Part shown: positions 46,222 to 58,603 of the stretch, piece after piece
Layout: every line of letters starts with the position of its first letter
Position numbering within the stretch: the stretch's first letter is position 1
From: Trichuris trichiura
Lineage: Eukaryota; Nematoda; Enoplea; Trichinellida; Trichuridae
DNA length: 64,000 bases
Assembly: GCA_037903355.1 (NCBI GenBank)
Contig: JBAJFE010000008.1
Span: 496,001 to 560,000, forward strand
Direction of reading: 5' to 3'
The notes under the pieces: model-generated
The model's input: the letters and a program-made list of their open reading frames with translations, nothing else
The model's database searches: none
Told to the model about the DNA's origin: nothing
Position numbers and translations under genes: made by a program

Positions 46222-49200
46222 AAATGGAACAAACAAAACGTCCCTTCGAAAATTGGACGAAAGAACTATACTGCTAGTTCATTTTTTTAAAAATACTTTA
46301 CGAATACTATCTTTAACAATAGAAAACGCGCGCAGCTTTAAGGCGAACTGTTACTACCAAAAAGTTAGCGTAATAAAACAAAAATAATAATATTACGGAA
46401 AGGATTAACTTTTTGGCATTGCGTAAGTCTGAGAAAACAGAAGAAATGCCTAACATATGCAATACACTATTAATTTTCAAAAGTTGTTTAAACATACACA
46501 GCAGTTTAAGCCCACTTCAAAGTATGATGTATACGCTCTTTATTGTATGCTTTTGCGTTGTTTTTTACGGAAGTGATGAGCAGAGAAGTTTACGAAGAAG
46601 CAATTGGGCACTAAAAGCGTCCACGCGAACAAGAGCTCATTTGCATATGCTCAACATCACCCAATGCCGACAGCAAAACGTAAACAAACCATATCCACAT
46701 GTTTTCACAATTACTTTACGTAAAAATACTTCTAACCGATCGAAGAAACTGAATACACTCTATCATAGACAAGCTGAAAAAGACATTGTCACACTGCTTC
46801 GAGATATTAATTATAAATATATTCATATTTTTTCATTTCATGTATGGGTGTTTATTTGCGACAGTTGGAGCTTTCGAGGACATTTGCCGCAGGCCGTTTT
46901 TGGCGCACGCAAAATCAATGTTTTTTAAAATACGAAAAATCACCAGAATTCCAACATAATAAAAACACGATATTACGGACATCATATCAAGGTTCAATTT
47001 GTTTGCAGCAAAAAATTTGCATGCGCTCAAGGCGGAATGCGGTTATCCCGAATAGATCCACTCGTCGCAAATAAACCTTTACGCAGGATTCAAAAAAGAC
47101 GCAAACTACACACACATACAATGAGATTATACACAGATGTGTGCAAACATTTTGCGTGTATATATATATATATATATACACCCTGCTCATTTGTAGCCTA
47201 AGCCTAAATCAAAATACAAGGACAGGATAACCGCAAAGTAGCAGCAAGACACCATACTTTGCCAGGTAGATGTCGCCACTGTAGTCTTGCAAAGGTGTAC
47301 ATGATATGACTTTGTAAAGGTCATTTATAATACACTTTTCAGACTTGGCTAAATACTTTATTTCGGTTTATTTTAGTGGTTCCCAACGCGGAATTCAAAT
47401 GGGACCTAAAGTGATAAACGGGTTCCTGATGGGTGGGCGCTACAAGATGGAAAAGGCGATACGATTTTTTTATGCAGTTTTAGCTGAAGAAAGACGGCGG
47501 GAAAAGGTGCTGCGAGCCCCAGAAAGATGAGAGCTGCGAAAGCGAACCCGAATCCCGAAAATGTTGAGGACAAGGCTCCACACAGTGCCTGGACAACGTA
47601 TGCAGCATAGTAAAATAAAACATAGACATGTCATATTTCGTCTAAAAAGGTCGCGGATCCTATAGAATGTATGTAAGATACATATATCCGTACATATATG
47701 GGGACTAGAAATGCTTTGGCACAACAAAACCTAAACATATTAATATTAAAGCAATTAAAAATAAAAGACGATGCATCTGCTTGTCATTAACCCATGACTT
47801 TTCGTTCACTAATAAACTAACGCATTTCCAACTTGTTCTGAAAACGCGCAAGCTCAATGTCAGCTATGCAAAAGAGATTTGCCATCGTTCAAGCTTAAAA
47901 AGGGCAAAAATTAAAACTAACACCGAAAAAGGATACAACTATCGGCCGGAAATTAACGATTGCAAACGGTTGCAATCCCGAAAATGAACAGAACAGAAGG
48001 GCATCTGAGTTCTTCGAACATTGCCGCCTTCAAAGTTTCGGCAAAATCCCGCAGTAAATTGATCAGTGAAAGCGAGCATAGTAAAAACAAAGTTACATGC
48101 GTCACCCAAAGAACAAAACGGGTTATTCAGTCCGAAAATGGGCTTTGAACTCCTTATAGTCGATGCTCCATTGGCCTTAAGATCCAATGGTAACATCCGC
48201 CTTAGAGTAACGCGGCAAACGAATTATCCGGTAAAAACGCAATAATCATTCGGCAGCGCTCAACAAGTCGCATTTTTAGCATTCCGTCAAAGCTCGATTC
48301 GTTCTTTCGTCATCAAGAGAAAAGAAGAAGGAAAATAATTTTGACGTTTCGGGATTGGGCGCGAAAAAAATCAATACAACGGCATAAGCAGCAGCTGCTG
48401 GAAAAAGCGAACACTTTCAAGGTCAAAAACGTTGCCTCGCTCAATTATGCGAGACACGACGGAATAAAATTAAAATTAACTTCCCCAAAAGAAGATTGTA
48501 ATTAAGTTTCAAGAAGACAAAGAAATTTGCATTAAAGTCGATTGGGACGTTTTCGCGATCAATCGAATAGGGCAGAGGGAGAATAAATCAATGCGGCGAA
48601 AACCACAACTTCGCCGACCAACGAAAGGTCGACAGAAAATTTTACTATTACAATTCGCTTATTGGTAGAGAAAACATTGGAAAAGAGTTGTTAATAAACT
48701 TTAGGCGGGAAAAGAAAACCGATCCGCGGGTGTTTGCTCGGCATAGCTGGAAAGCTAAAAACGGGACAAAAAAAGTCACCCAACGACGAGTTGACAAAAA
48801 CCGTAAGCTTAGGCTAAGCAAAGGCTAATTGTGCACTTTTATGTTGGCGGGAACGACCGCAAACAATTTGATCCATTTGTGCAAAATTCTTTGCAACCTA
48901 ATTTGTACTTCTCAAGTCGACCATCTGTCTCACGGAAGCTATTCAATTAGCGCCGCGAATGGAAAATGAATCGATGCAGAGGAGCAAAGACCTTTCGTGA
49001 GCGCGCGTGACTAATTCCGTATATCAGCCTCAAAAGTACAACGCGCCCCACATACATACATACATATATCCAATGTTCTAACATCGACGAAGAAACGGAC
49101 CAATTAAATTGTCAATAACTAAATGGCAGATGACCAACCGCGGGTCACAAACTCCTTTGAGACCAAATCGACATACCATTTTCGGCAATACGATGCTTCG

Positions 49201-49516
49201 AATCAACTAGACAAACAGTCTTAAGCGCAAGTGAAAATAAATGCACCAAATACGACCAAGAAGCCATTCCCTTTAAAGCAAAAAACAAAACCTTAATGAC
49301 CTTCCCGCCATTATGTTCAAGTGCGTAATAGCTTAGCAGTTCGCTAAGAAAAAAGTTATGCCCGTCGAAAGTTAGCAGCGAGAAATTTTTACACCATTAT
49401 ACTGGCGGGAAATGGAACTGTTAATACAAAAGCTATCATTAGTTTTTCTCCTATGCTAGCACAATATATATATAGTTCTTTTGAATGTTTGTATATATAT
49501 ATATATATATATACAA

Positions 49517-49813
49517 ACTTTTTTGTACTTTTTTCTTTTGTCGCAATGTATTTTTATGTTATTATTTGGAATCGTCATACATATATATACATATATGATG
49601 ATTCCAAATAATAATATAAAATTATCTACACATATATTGCTATTGTATTGCTCATATATATATATATATAAATATCAGCAATACAATAGCAACATATGTA
49701 TAGATAATTTTATGTTATTATTTGGAATCATCATATACATATGTATATATATACATGACGATTCCAAATAATAACATAAAAATACAATGCGACCAAAGAA
49801 AAAAGTACAAAAA
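49517..49813. repeat. Nested AT-rich palindrome (about 297 bp)
   Basis: Outer arms 49517-49578 and 49755-49813 are reverse complements with a few changes. Inside them, a second pair of about 40 bases (about 49618-49655 and 49673-49713) flanks an AT loop. The whole block can fold into one long cruciform. Frames inside are (TA)n translations only. Confidence 0.8.
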
Positions 49814-49817
49814 AGTA

Positions 49818-49887
49818 CAATTGCTGATATATATATTCATACAGTTTTATATATATATAATAAAACATAAATACATACATACATACA

Positions 49888-49923
<36 letters not shown>

Positions 49924-50021
49924 TACAGTTTTACAGTTATATATATATATAACTGTAAAACTATACGTAACTAAACTATATGTAACTAAACTGTATGTAT
50001 ATATATATATCAGCAATTGCT
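49818..50021. repeat. Second palindrome with (CATA)n core
   Basis: CAATTGCTGATATATATA at the left is mirrored at the right end. The interior contains an uninterrupted (CATA)n array at about 49871-49915 and a TTTTACAGTTATATA hairpin. It lies four bases from the preceding palindrome. Confidence 0.75.
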
Positions 50022-50634
50022 CCACACTTTTTGACCTTCAATCTTTATCGCCTCAGACGTATTCTATAAAAAGTTAAGTAAACTTTTAACCTCATTGAGT
50101 GATCAAGACGAAACGGCGAGCAAACACAAAAGCGGCACCGCCTTTCTACGCTATAAAAATATTTGGATATTGCTTTGCCAACGTTTGAAACCAAGCAAAT
50201 TCGCTACAGGCATTTCGGAGATACCAAAACGCCGTTAGAACGACCAAGAGCAATGAGCAAACATTGATTTCGGAGATAAGTTTAAAAAATTAGCATATTA
50301 GGCGCCTTTTCAAACGGATACTTTAACTTACCAAAGCGGCAAGAAAGTGACGGAACGAAAAAGTGCTCCTTGACGAAGGCGGCGGTAAAGGTCAAAGGGT
50401 AAACAAATTATTGCAATAATCGACCAACTACGACAGCGGATTCCCACAAGCTGCCATCATAAACAGAATGAAAGAGACAGATATGGATGAACGTATAAAC
50501 AGATTGAATAGCCAATAGGGGATATTGGACGATGCTATCAGTGCTGCCGCCGGGAAGTTGTTGTTGGTGGCAGTTTTGTCGGAAGACGTTCGAAAAGTCG
50601 GCAGCAACAATCAGTTGAAGCAAAGTGACCGCCA

Positions 50635-50790
50635 ATGACCGATTCGACGTCGTCTTCGTCAGAGCACCAACAAAATCGACCACTTTCAAGTAGTGAGAAA
50701 TTACCAACGATTTCTCAATCCATTGGCTGCTGGTGGAAGAAAGCCGAGCATAATCGAAAATCAATCGCCGCTGAATTATACAATTATCAT
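50635..50790 (+). CDS. Candidate first exon, unknown protein (52 codons)
   Basis: ATG at 50635 opens a polar Ser/Thr/Gln-rich head followed by a basic helix with Trp-Trp-Lys-Lys. It ends in phase at a GTACGT donor after 50790. Composition looks protein-like, but no second exon or family was recognised, and the minus strand is also open across this stretch. Confidence 0.28.
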
Positions 50791-53597
50791 GTACGTATGC
50801 CGCGCACACGTACACGACTATCGTAGCTTAATTCGCTTTGCATAAAATGCGACGAATAAATCAATAGAGATGAAGATGCCTATCGAATAACCAATAGCGG
50901 TCGACCGACCAAAAGGATTGAAGCTATAAGTTGCTAAAGGGCAACTTGCCAACTATTTAAAGCAAAACTTTGACCATACTCGCGTGATACTGTAGCCGAC
51001 ATCAACAAGTGCAAGTCGGCCGGCGAACACCGCTTGCATTACTAATCAACAATTTACTCGACATCTGCCGGATATCGCCTACACAACTGCGCTCTTTTAA
51101 CGGATATAGGCATTAACAAAAAAGTGACGAGTTTTGTAGGACTAAAAGCATGCAAATCATTGCGAAATTGAACTAACGCATCAAAGGCCAAGTATTGACA
51201 AGGCAGTCGTCGCGGTTGGAGACAGTCAAAGCCCGTCTGTCGGCTTCTTCGTGACGTAACCTCTGTAGGCATGTTAAAGGGAAGCAGCGGGATATTTCCC
51301 GCCGCGAACATTAAGTGGAAAAAAAGAAGACCGACGAAACCAATAGCAACCTGTCGTTAACTAAGCGTAAATGCAATTCCAGTTCGCGCTGTGCCAAACA
51401 ATCCGGCGCCGTACCGCCGAAGGTAAACCGAAAGCTTTAAGAATCGCGAAATAATACAGAAAAGCCTTTGAGAAAATGGCGGGAAAGTGGACGACCTAAA
51501 AAACGTACACACAAACACATTTTGTTTGCCTCCTCAGATGTGCTATTGAAAAAAGTTCGAAGCGCGGTCAACTGCTCCTTTAGGATTAGCGTGCGAAGCT
51601 GTCGAACATTTGCCCAAAGAAATGGAGTGTAAACAGAACGATTGCAGCGCCACCTACTCAGCGCGGACCGCGTGGGTGGAGCGAACTGCCGCCAGGCAAT
51701 TATGGGCACTTTTGTTAAGTCGTTTGGAAAATAGGCTTTCGCAACGCACCGGGAAACACGCGCGACACTTTTAAGCATTCCAACAACGCGTATTTTACAC
51801 AACTTAGTTAAAATTGACTTTGTCGTCAAAACTATAAACTATTGAGCATTGCCGCTTTGGGAAAGAGAAGAAAAGAAGTTGGTAACCGCCCTGACATTGC
51901 GAGCAAACATTATTGACCAATAGAGCGTCAAATAAATAAGCTGAATAACACGTGACAACTGGATTTCAAGTTGGCAATGACAACTGCAAGCAATATCTCG
52001 TCGGTTGAAGCGTAAATGCCGCAATGACGTCAGACATTTTTAAAAAGCGGCAATGGCACAGCATTGATTTACGCTTAAGCCTCGTAGGCACACCGTTAAG
52101 ATTAAAGAACATCGTTGACGCCACCGCCGCTTTCTTTATGCAATTAATTTTAAAAATGGATAACGAAAGAGCTTACTGAAAACCCAATTCGGGATTGACG
52201 TCTAAACTTAAAGGAAAATAAGAAAAAAAGCAGCTTACTTACCTCGTGACAGTCGGATGATGATGACGGCTGCATATAAGCCATAGTCGATTGCCAACGG
52301 AAGTCCTATGCGAGTCGGCATGCCTTCAAGTAACATATATTTTAAGTGGGAGTAACAAAAATAGAGACGTTTAAAGTACAATATGCAAATTTCATCTCCT
52401 TGATAATCTGGAATTCCAGCGCGGCGGCAGCCCAACTTGGCATCGTTGCTTGTGGTGAATAGTTCGCGATTTTTGACGACGAAGGGACCGTCCCCATTTC
52501 TTCCTAAAACATGCAAACTGAAATTCTGACTTTTTGCTAATTTGCATATAAAACTGACTAACCGCCAAACATGACGTCGAAATGAAAAAGTTTAACTATG
52601 GCGCAACAACTAATTTGCATTCATTGAAAATCTTAATATTACAATATTCGACCTGCAACTGACGTGGTAAAATAACAATAAGACAAAAAGGTATCTTATC
52701 GTTCATTAACGGTGCCGGACTTGCGATAGGTTGGTACGGCGAATGGAAAAGATTTGAATTCGGGATTCGAATTTGAATTTTCGGTATTTGAAGAAAGCCG
52801 CCACCACGAAATCGTTGGAACGTTATCCGATGCGGATACGAAGAAATATTACAAAATAAAAAGAGGAGCACAAGTTTGACACGACATGCGACCTCTCGAT
52901 TGTGGTATAAAAAGCTAAACAACGAGTGCAAAACTCGTTGTGCCACTTTACCAAAATACATACGATTGCTTAAGCGTAGAAAGCAAAATATGGCGATGAA
53001 TACCGACAAAAAGACTTCTAAATGTATTAATACTATTTGTGGCCAGCATTGCACTCTCAAACTACTTAGTTTCCCCAATAGTATATCTTTGCCATATTTT
53101 ACGCTTTCTTAAACAAAAACAAATTCAAATCGAGCCGTACATTACGTGTTGACCTAACGTGCGAGTTTCGGTTGCCCATTGTAAACAACTTTTCTCGTAG
53201 CGAATTTTCGCAGAGGTGCACAATTTCATAACCGCCTATTAATACTAACATGTTGGAAAAAAATCGTATAGTTTTTCGGTCATATGCAAATTCATCTATT
53301 CGCTTAAGATTGAAACTTTCGGAATTGAACTCGGTCCAAAATGTACCTTCACTTCCATCTGTTCGTCCGATACGAATCGACGCCCTCTTCGGAACTAAAC
53401 AGAGCAGGAAACGGCATGCTGAAAGAGTAAGGTCTGTTTTGACGCCAGCAATTTGACGCCAACGGTTTGACGCCGAGTTTGTTTACCACTAGTCGGGTTG
53501 CCAAGTAGCGTAAATACGCAGTGCTTACAGCGACATCGTATTTTAACATACGACTTCTTGACTTACAATGCCCTATTTCTGAAACAACAAAGTTCAT
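50791..53597. other. No firm gene; possible minus-strand exons near 52243-52505
   Basis: A consensus GAG/GTAAGT donor on the minus strand at 52243 follows a short open stretch with an ATG at 52284. An acceptor-like TTTTAG precedes an open stretch from 52505. Two frames are open in the latter, so the product cannot be stated. The 130-codon frame at 51437-51829 shows no family. Confidence 0.25.
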
Positions 53598-53822
53598 TCA
53601 GCAGTCAGAAAAAAAAATCCTTCTAACAATATTATTACTTAGCTCCAAACCAATACAGCACAGAAGAAATTTTTCAGCCGTCAATTCTGGCAAGAATGCG
53701 CCTTTTAAGGCATTTCTCAATGAAAAGAGTAATTGATAGTCCGAAAGGCCCATATCCGTACCGCATAGAGGATAAGGTAGTGCCTTAAACTCTAAGTTTT
53801 TCGATAATTTCATAGGCATCAA
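53598..53822 (-). pseudogene. mariner/Tc1 transposase remnant
   Basis: The frame contains Leu-Pro-Tyr-Pro-Leu, a Ser-Asp-Tyr segment and a Ser-Leu-Arg-Asn-Ala-Leu-Lys-Gly stretch. This is the arrangement around the third catalytic residue of mariner transposases. Expected N-terminal parts are absent or unrecognisable; some similarity may persist toward 54100. It is a fragment, with no intact element ends found. Confidence 0.55.
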
Positions 53823-54664
53823 AGCCCTGACGTCAAAATGTTGGCGGGCAAGCAGACCACTTCAACATACCGTCTCATCCTCTATACATAATATAATGTA
53901 TAATCCTGATTTGGTCCGTTTGGCTATCACACGTTTTGTCGGCTCGAAAAAACCCCAATAGGGCATCGACTAACCTAAGACATTGCTGCAGTGCCTTCAT
54001 TAGCAAAAGGCCGCAGAAAGTAGGCTTCCTAAAAAGCATACCTTCAAAAAATTTATAAGAAATAGAAGTAATAAAGCAACAAAAATAATGAAACGAAAAA
54101 GGTAGCACATGAATAACTGTTCATTCGTTACGTCACGTGATACGTCATTGCAAGTAACGGAATTCAGTCTAAGTCGGCACTTTGTTATACAGAGAGTTTT
54201 TAGCATACGTCATCGTCATTATGCAAATCGTATTACGTATGCAGTTGTGACGTCAGCTGCGAAAAGCTCATTTATCACGCTAGACGTAAACCGGCATGAA
54301 AAAATGAACAAATCACGAACAAGAGAAGTTAGATGACGTCATAATGACTTCATTACCGTAACGACGATAGAACAAACTAATGTTGCCTTATTAGACAAAA
54401 TTCAACAAGTCATCACGACAACGCCAAAGTTCTGCTCACCGTTTTGTGGCATTCAACGACCCATAAGTTCGCATAGCTTCCCTGCGCGCAAAAGAACCCT
54501 ACGATTATCTCCTTTTGAAAACTTGTTTCGCAAAACAAAATACCGATACTTTTAATGCCTAAAAGGAGAAGACTTATTCAAATATTTACTAATTTGGCCC
54601 ACGTTAGCTACAGGCAAAAATATAATGTTCAATTGAAAAAGTCGATTCGAAAAATGTTTCTTAC

Positions 54665-54796
54665 CACTAATCTTCCGTCCAACTTGTCCATCCACGAAAC
54701 CGCCAAAATTATAAGATTGTGTGGGATGCAACCGAGGAGGTCTTCAACGCAAAGGATTGCGTCACCCGCCATGTCGCGCGCGCGCGTCAAAACTTG
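54665..54796 (-). CDS. Orphan internal or first exon, unknown protein (44 codons)
   Basis: On the minus strand a TTGTTTCAG acceptor precedes 54796 and a GTAAGA donor follows 54665. The 132 bases between stay open in phase 0, including Gly-Asp-Ala-Ile-Leu-Cys-Val-Glu-Asp-Leu-Leu and Leu-Ala-Val-Ser-Trp-Met-Asp-Lys. The hydrophobic helix pattern and clean splice sites suggest a real exon. An internal ATG at 54772 could be a start. Neighbouring exons were not found, and it lies just beyond the PHF10-like stop. Confidence 0.4.
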
Positions 54797-55089
54797 CTGA
54801 AACAAAAAATAAGGGTTAATCATTCTGTAATAAAGAAAAACGCGACAGAAACATGTTGGAAAAGTAACGTACGAGCGAGTGAACGTACAACAAGTAGAGA
54901 ACAATGAAAACAACAATAAAATGTTTACTTGTCATAACAAAACAAAAATTCAAGTGGCAAAAAGCACCTTTACACATATATGCGCAAAGAAAAGACAGAA
55001 TCGCTCTTTAAGTGGAGCTCTATACGCGTGTTGTCCGTTAATGAGAGTCAAAAGAAGAAAATGGAAAAAAGAAAGAAAGCCGCGACGGT

Positions 55090-58000
55090 TCACTCGCCGA
55101 AACGACGACGACGATTGCATTGCGAGCAGAGCACTCGATCTTTCAACGTGCGACGTTTCCACTTGTGCAATTCATTCTTCGACATAACGATTTGGCAATC
55201 TTCGCAATAAATGAGACCATTGGCCGTGGCTGCAGCCGCCGCTGCCGGAGATGGCGAACTTCCGTCCGTACGCAAAGTGCTTCCGCTGTTCGACCCCTCT
55301 CGGCGAAGGCAATAAGCCACGCAAACCCACGGACCTTCGGGGGGACCGCTTAAGCCCACGCAGAACGTGTGATAGCCTCGATCGCAACGATCGCAGAAAA
55401 GCATTTTATCCTGAAGCAAATCCATCACATTAATTATATTATTGTGTTCGTTTTTCATTGAAAATCAAGCGATCGACTATTCAAGAACAAATCAACATGA
55501 ATTGTTCGAATTCCGCTACGTGCGCGCGCTCATCAATCATTAGTAAAAGATAAGAGCAAAATTACCGACAGTTTTTTCGTAAAGGAACCTGCATTTCTCA
55601 GACGTTACAGTATGAAAAAAGGCGCGCAGTCTACAAGTTCCTCGTAAGCTGCCTAAATTTTGTATTATCACATTTTGCTTTTCCCTTAATTTTTACGGCC
55701 TCTTCTTTTATTAGCAGTGACAATGGGAAAGGCGCTTAGGCTTGAAAACTGCGCTCGATAAAAAGAAAAAGCTCAAGTATGTGCAACAAAATAACTTGTT
55801 ATTTACTGAAACGCTCCGCGTCTTCATACTACAAATCTTATTCGTTACGCAACTAAAAGTGAGACGTTTGTCGGCAAACGTACTGGAAAAGAACCTGCAT
55901 TTCACTTAGTACAGTATGACAGTACGTCTCACCGGGAAGATCGAAGAAATCGCACCCTAAACGCTTGCACAAGAGCCTGCAAATATTTACACATTTTTTA
56001 TTACGTATTTAAGGGCCATATTAACCTATTTAAATAGCTTGAATATTTTCAACTATATTTTTTTAAATATTCTTAGTAATATAAAATACTAAGATTATTT
56101 AACAATTAATTTTAGTAATATATATTATTTAGATTATTAAACAAATGTGCGTGAGAATATTTAAGCTATTTACATAGGTAAACAGGGCATTTTCCCTGAC
56201 GCAATGGGATACTGTATGTAAAAGTGAAATCAAGTTCTTTTAAAACAAGTAACCGCTCGCAGGCTAAGCTTACGTCTAATGTCAACGTTACTTGACGTCA
56301 ATAACTGTAAACAACCTAAGAGTAAACAGAAAACACGTAGTTACCTATATAAGCCACATATGGTTACTTGGGCTAATAGACCTTGATTTTATTTCTGTCT
56401 ACAGTACTCTTTTGGCGTCTAATGGAAAAGGCTATTTAAATATCTGAACGCAGATTGCATAATGAATCGCTTCTTAAATTTTCGGTTTTGATGGAAGCTT
56501 AAAAGTAAGAAAATATGGTTCCCACCTCGGCGTCCAATTTTGAACATATCGAGCACGGCTTGCATTCCATGCACATCCAATCGTACGTCCTTACGGTCGC
56601 GTACATTTCGTCCGACATTTCCATGCACTGCGGATGACCTAATAAAAAAACAATATTTAAATTTTAAATAAAAAAATTTACATAAAAGCATTACGTAAAA
56701 GATAAAGAATCAACAAATATTTACGACTGCCGCGCGCGCGTAAGAAAATCATTCCGCGCTATAGGTTACTGTCATTAGTTTAAAAAATGAGCATACGTAA
56801 TAATGCGTTGACAGGGAGAGAAAAAAATGAAAAATTCTTACCGCAGCTTCCGCATTTGACACATTTGACGTAACGGTCGTTGGCGAGAACTTTCATACCG
56901 CAAAAGGCGCAGCATTCGTTTCTGCTATCCTATTGGTTGAAATGAAAAAAAATTGAATGAAATAAAATTTGCATAAAGAATCAAATTTCCAACTGTACCA
57001 TTCGAGACGAAGCGATTGTACCTTTGGACAACTTTCTGCCGCGATTCTTTTGCATGAAAGCAAGCGAATCACCGCTGTGAATGGACGTCGACATTTTGTT
57101 CTCCTCTTCCAACTAAGAATTAATAATTACGAGATATTTTCGCGCGGAGAAATTTTATACCAAAATTTCTTGTTCGGTAACTTTAACCGGCGGCGGAGAT
57201 ACATTGGGAAAATAACGATTCGGACACAACGAGTTACACACCGTTCGAAAAGGCAATACTTCGGGTCCGCTTGCGATGTTTCTGAAAAAAATTGACAACT
57301 GCGATTTGGAAAATGACTTCTTTTCCTTTTGTCGAACCTTAAAAATCCTTCTTTGGATACGGCGAGCAAAAGCGGAGGACGATAGCATGGAGGCTTCGCT
57401 TGACGCTTTGGATTCGGTTGCTGAATTGTCATTGTGTTGATATCAAAAAATGTTTTCCTCTCGGAAAGCCGACTGCGATTCAATTCAGAATTGTAGCTTG
57501 CGGTCGCTTGAATCAACTGCTTACGCCTTTCCATCGAGTCAACGCATTCTTTCACCTGAGCTCATTGAATAAAAATAAAAAACAACAAACCGAATTAACA
57601 CAATAAGCAATTTACAAAAACATATTCTGGCTGCTCGACTCCCGTTAGCATAGCCTTCTTCTTACGCGAAATCTTGTCGTATTCCTTAAAATTATAACAA
57701 TCACATCACGCGTGAACATAAAAAATAAAAATTATAAGTTCCAAGGCTTGAAAGGACAGACAAGGCTTATTAAAGGTATAGTTAAAGTTATGGTTTCAAA
57801 AACTTGCCGGATAAAAAAGATAAGTTGAAAAGCATGTAAACTAAATATATTTACAACAAAGCACGAAGACTACAAGAATATGGATATGCGTACCACGTAT
57901 TTGCCTTGATATTGGGACATCATTAAGCGAACAACATCTTGTACCCGAAGAACGGTTAAAGCTTGAACACAAGGACCATATAAAGCAGTTGGACAAAAAA

Positions 58001-58603
58001 GAAGTAAACAAATTGATTTACCACCGGTGTTGGACTTTTTAATTATTCCAATCTGGATAAGGTAATCCCGCTCGCCGTCGGTTAAAGTACGTCGGAGCAT
58101 CAATGGATGCTTGAAAGCGAAATTCGGCTCCTGAAGAAAGGCGGCAACCTGTTGCTCCAACATGAAGGATTCAGACGAATTTTTCAACGCGAACTGCGCA
58201 GGTATGTCATTATTGACCTGAGCGGTGCGACATGTTTCCGCTCCAGCTTGAAGGCTCGATTGGCAACTCGGTTGACCACCTTTGTCCGCGCCGCCAAATC
58301 TGAACGAAAAATGAAACATTGCGCTTTAACGTAAAAAGTAAAACAATATATAGCATAGGTAATAACGTTTCAACTGTATGGAGGAGGGAACAAGCGACCA
58401 ATGCTTAATAAAGGCTCATAAAACAATTCGACAAAAGCAACGTATCTTTACGAAAGATAAAATAAAATATACGCCAATCGAATATAGAAAATCGTAAACC
58501 CAATAGCTAAAAGCCTATTAAGCATTTGGCAGACGAAAACGAGGTCGCCCGCGACGGTAAAAAGGTTTAAGCATAATTAGACTTACGCTTTTGTAGTTGA
58601 CAT
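55090..58603 (-). CDS. phf-10: PHF10/BAF45a-like PBAF subunit, SAY-like region plus tandem PHD fingers (10 exons, about 468 aa)
   Basis: Exons, minus strand: 58603-58587, 58299-58022, 57961-57894, 57684-57616, 57555-57338, 57281-57161, 57112-56999, 56929-56842, 56638-56526, 55410-55090. They total 1,407 nt and every phase closes. The N-terminal half matches the PHF10 SAY-type region ([23 protein letters not shown]). PHD1 (residues about 300-360) includes Cys-Cys-Ala-Phe-Cys and Trp-Met-Cys-Met-Glu-Cys. PHD2 begins [18 protein letters not shown]. PHF10 is a nuclear subunit of PBAF (SWI/SNF) chromatin remodellers. The last pair of PHD2 reads Cys-x3-Cys instead of Cys-x2-Cys, and an extra Cys-x2-Cys...Cys-x2-Cys lies in the C-terminal tail. 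Length is near the human 498. DPF-family relatives are less likely because of the N-terminus. Confidence 0.93.

Larger units (their letters stand above)
40344..50634. other. 10-kb gene-poor stretch
   Basis: No domain-bearing frame on either strand. It holds simple repeats: (GA)n about 40498-40513, (GC)n about 41000-41014, (TA)n 42557-42580 and 47158-47178. It also holds several ATGCAAAT and AATCCCGA words, a diverged direct repeat (45466/46157) and large AT-rich palindromes at 49.5-50.0 kb. The 171-codon frame at 46413-46928 resembles no family and has no splice support. Confidence 0.55.

Noticed and set aside
46413..46928. 171-codon plus-strand open frame
   Set aside because: No domain, mixed composition, no Kozak or splice support, and it lies in gene-poor AT-rich DNA.
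49861..49916. CRISPR-like regular array
   Set aside because: It is an uninterrupted (CATA)n microsatellite without spacers, in a eukaryotic genome.
51437..51829. 130-codon minus-strand frame
   Set aside because: No recognisable domain or splice signals. Kept only as part of an unresolved region.
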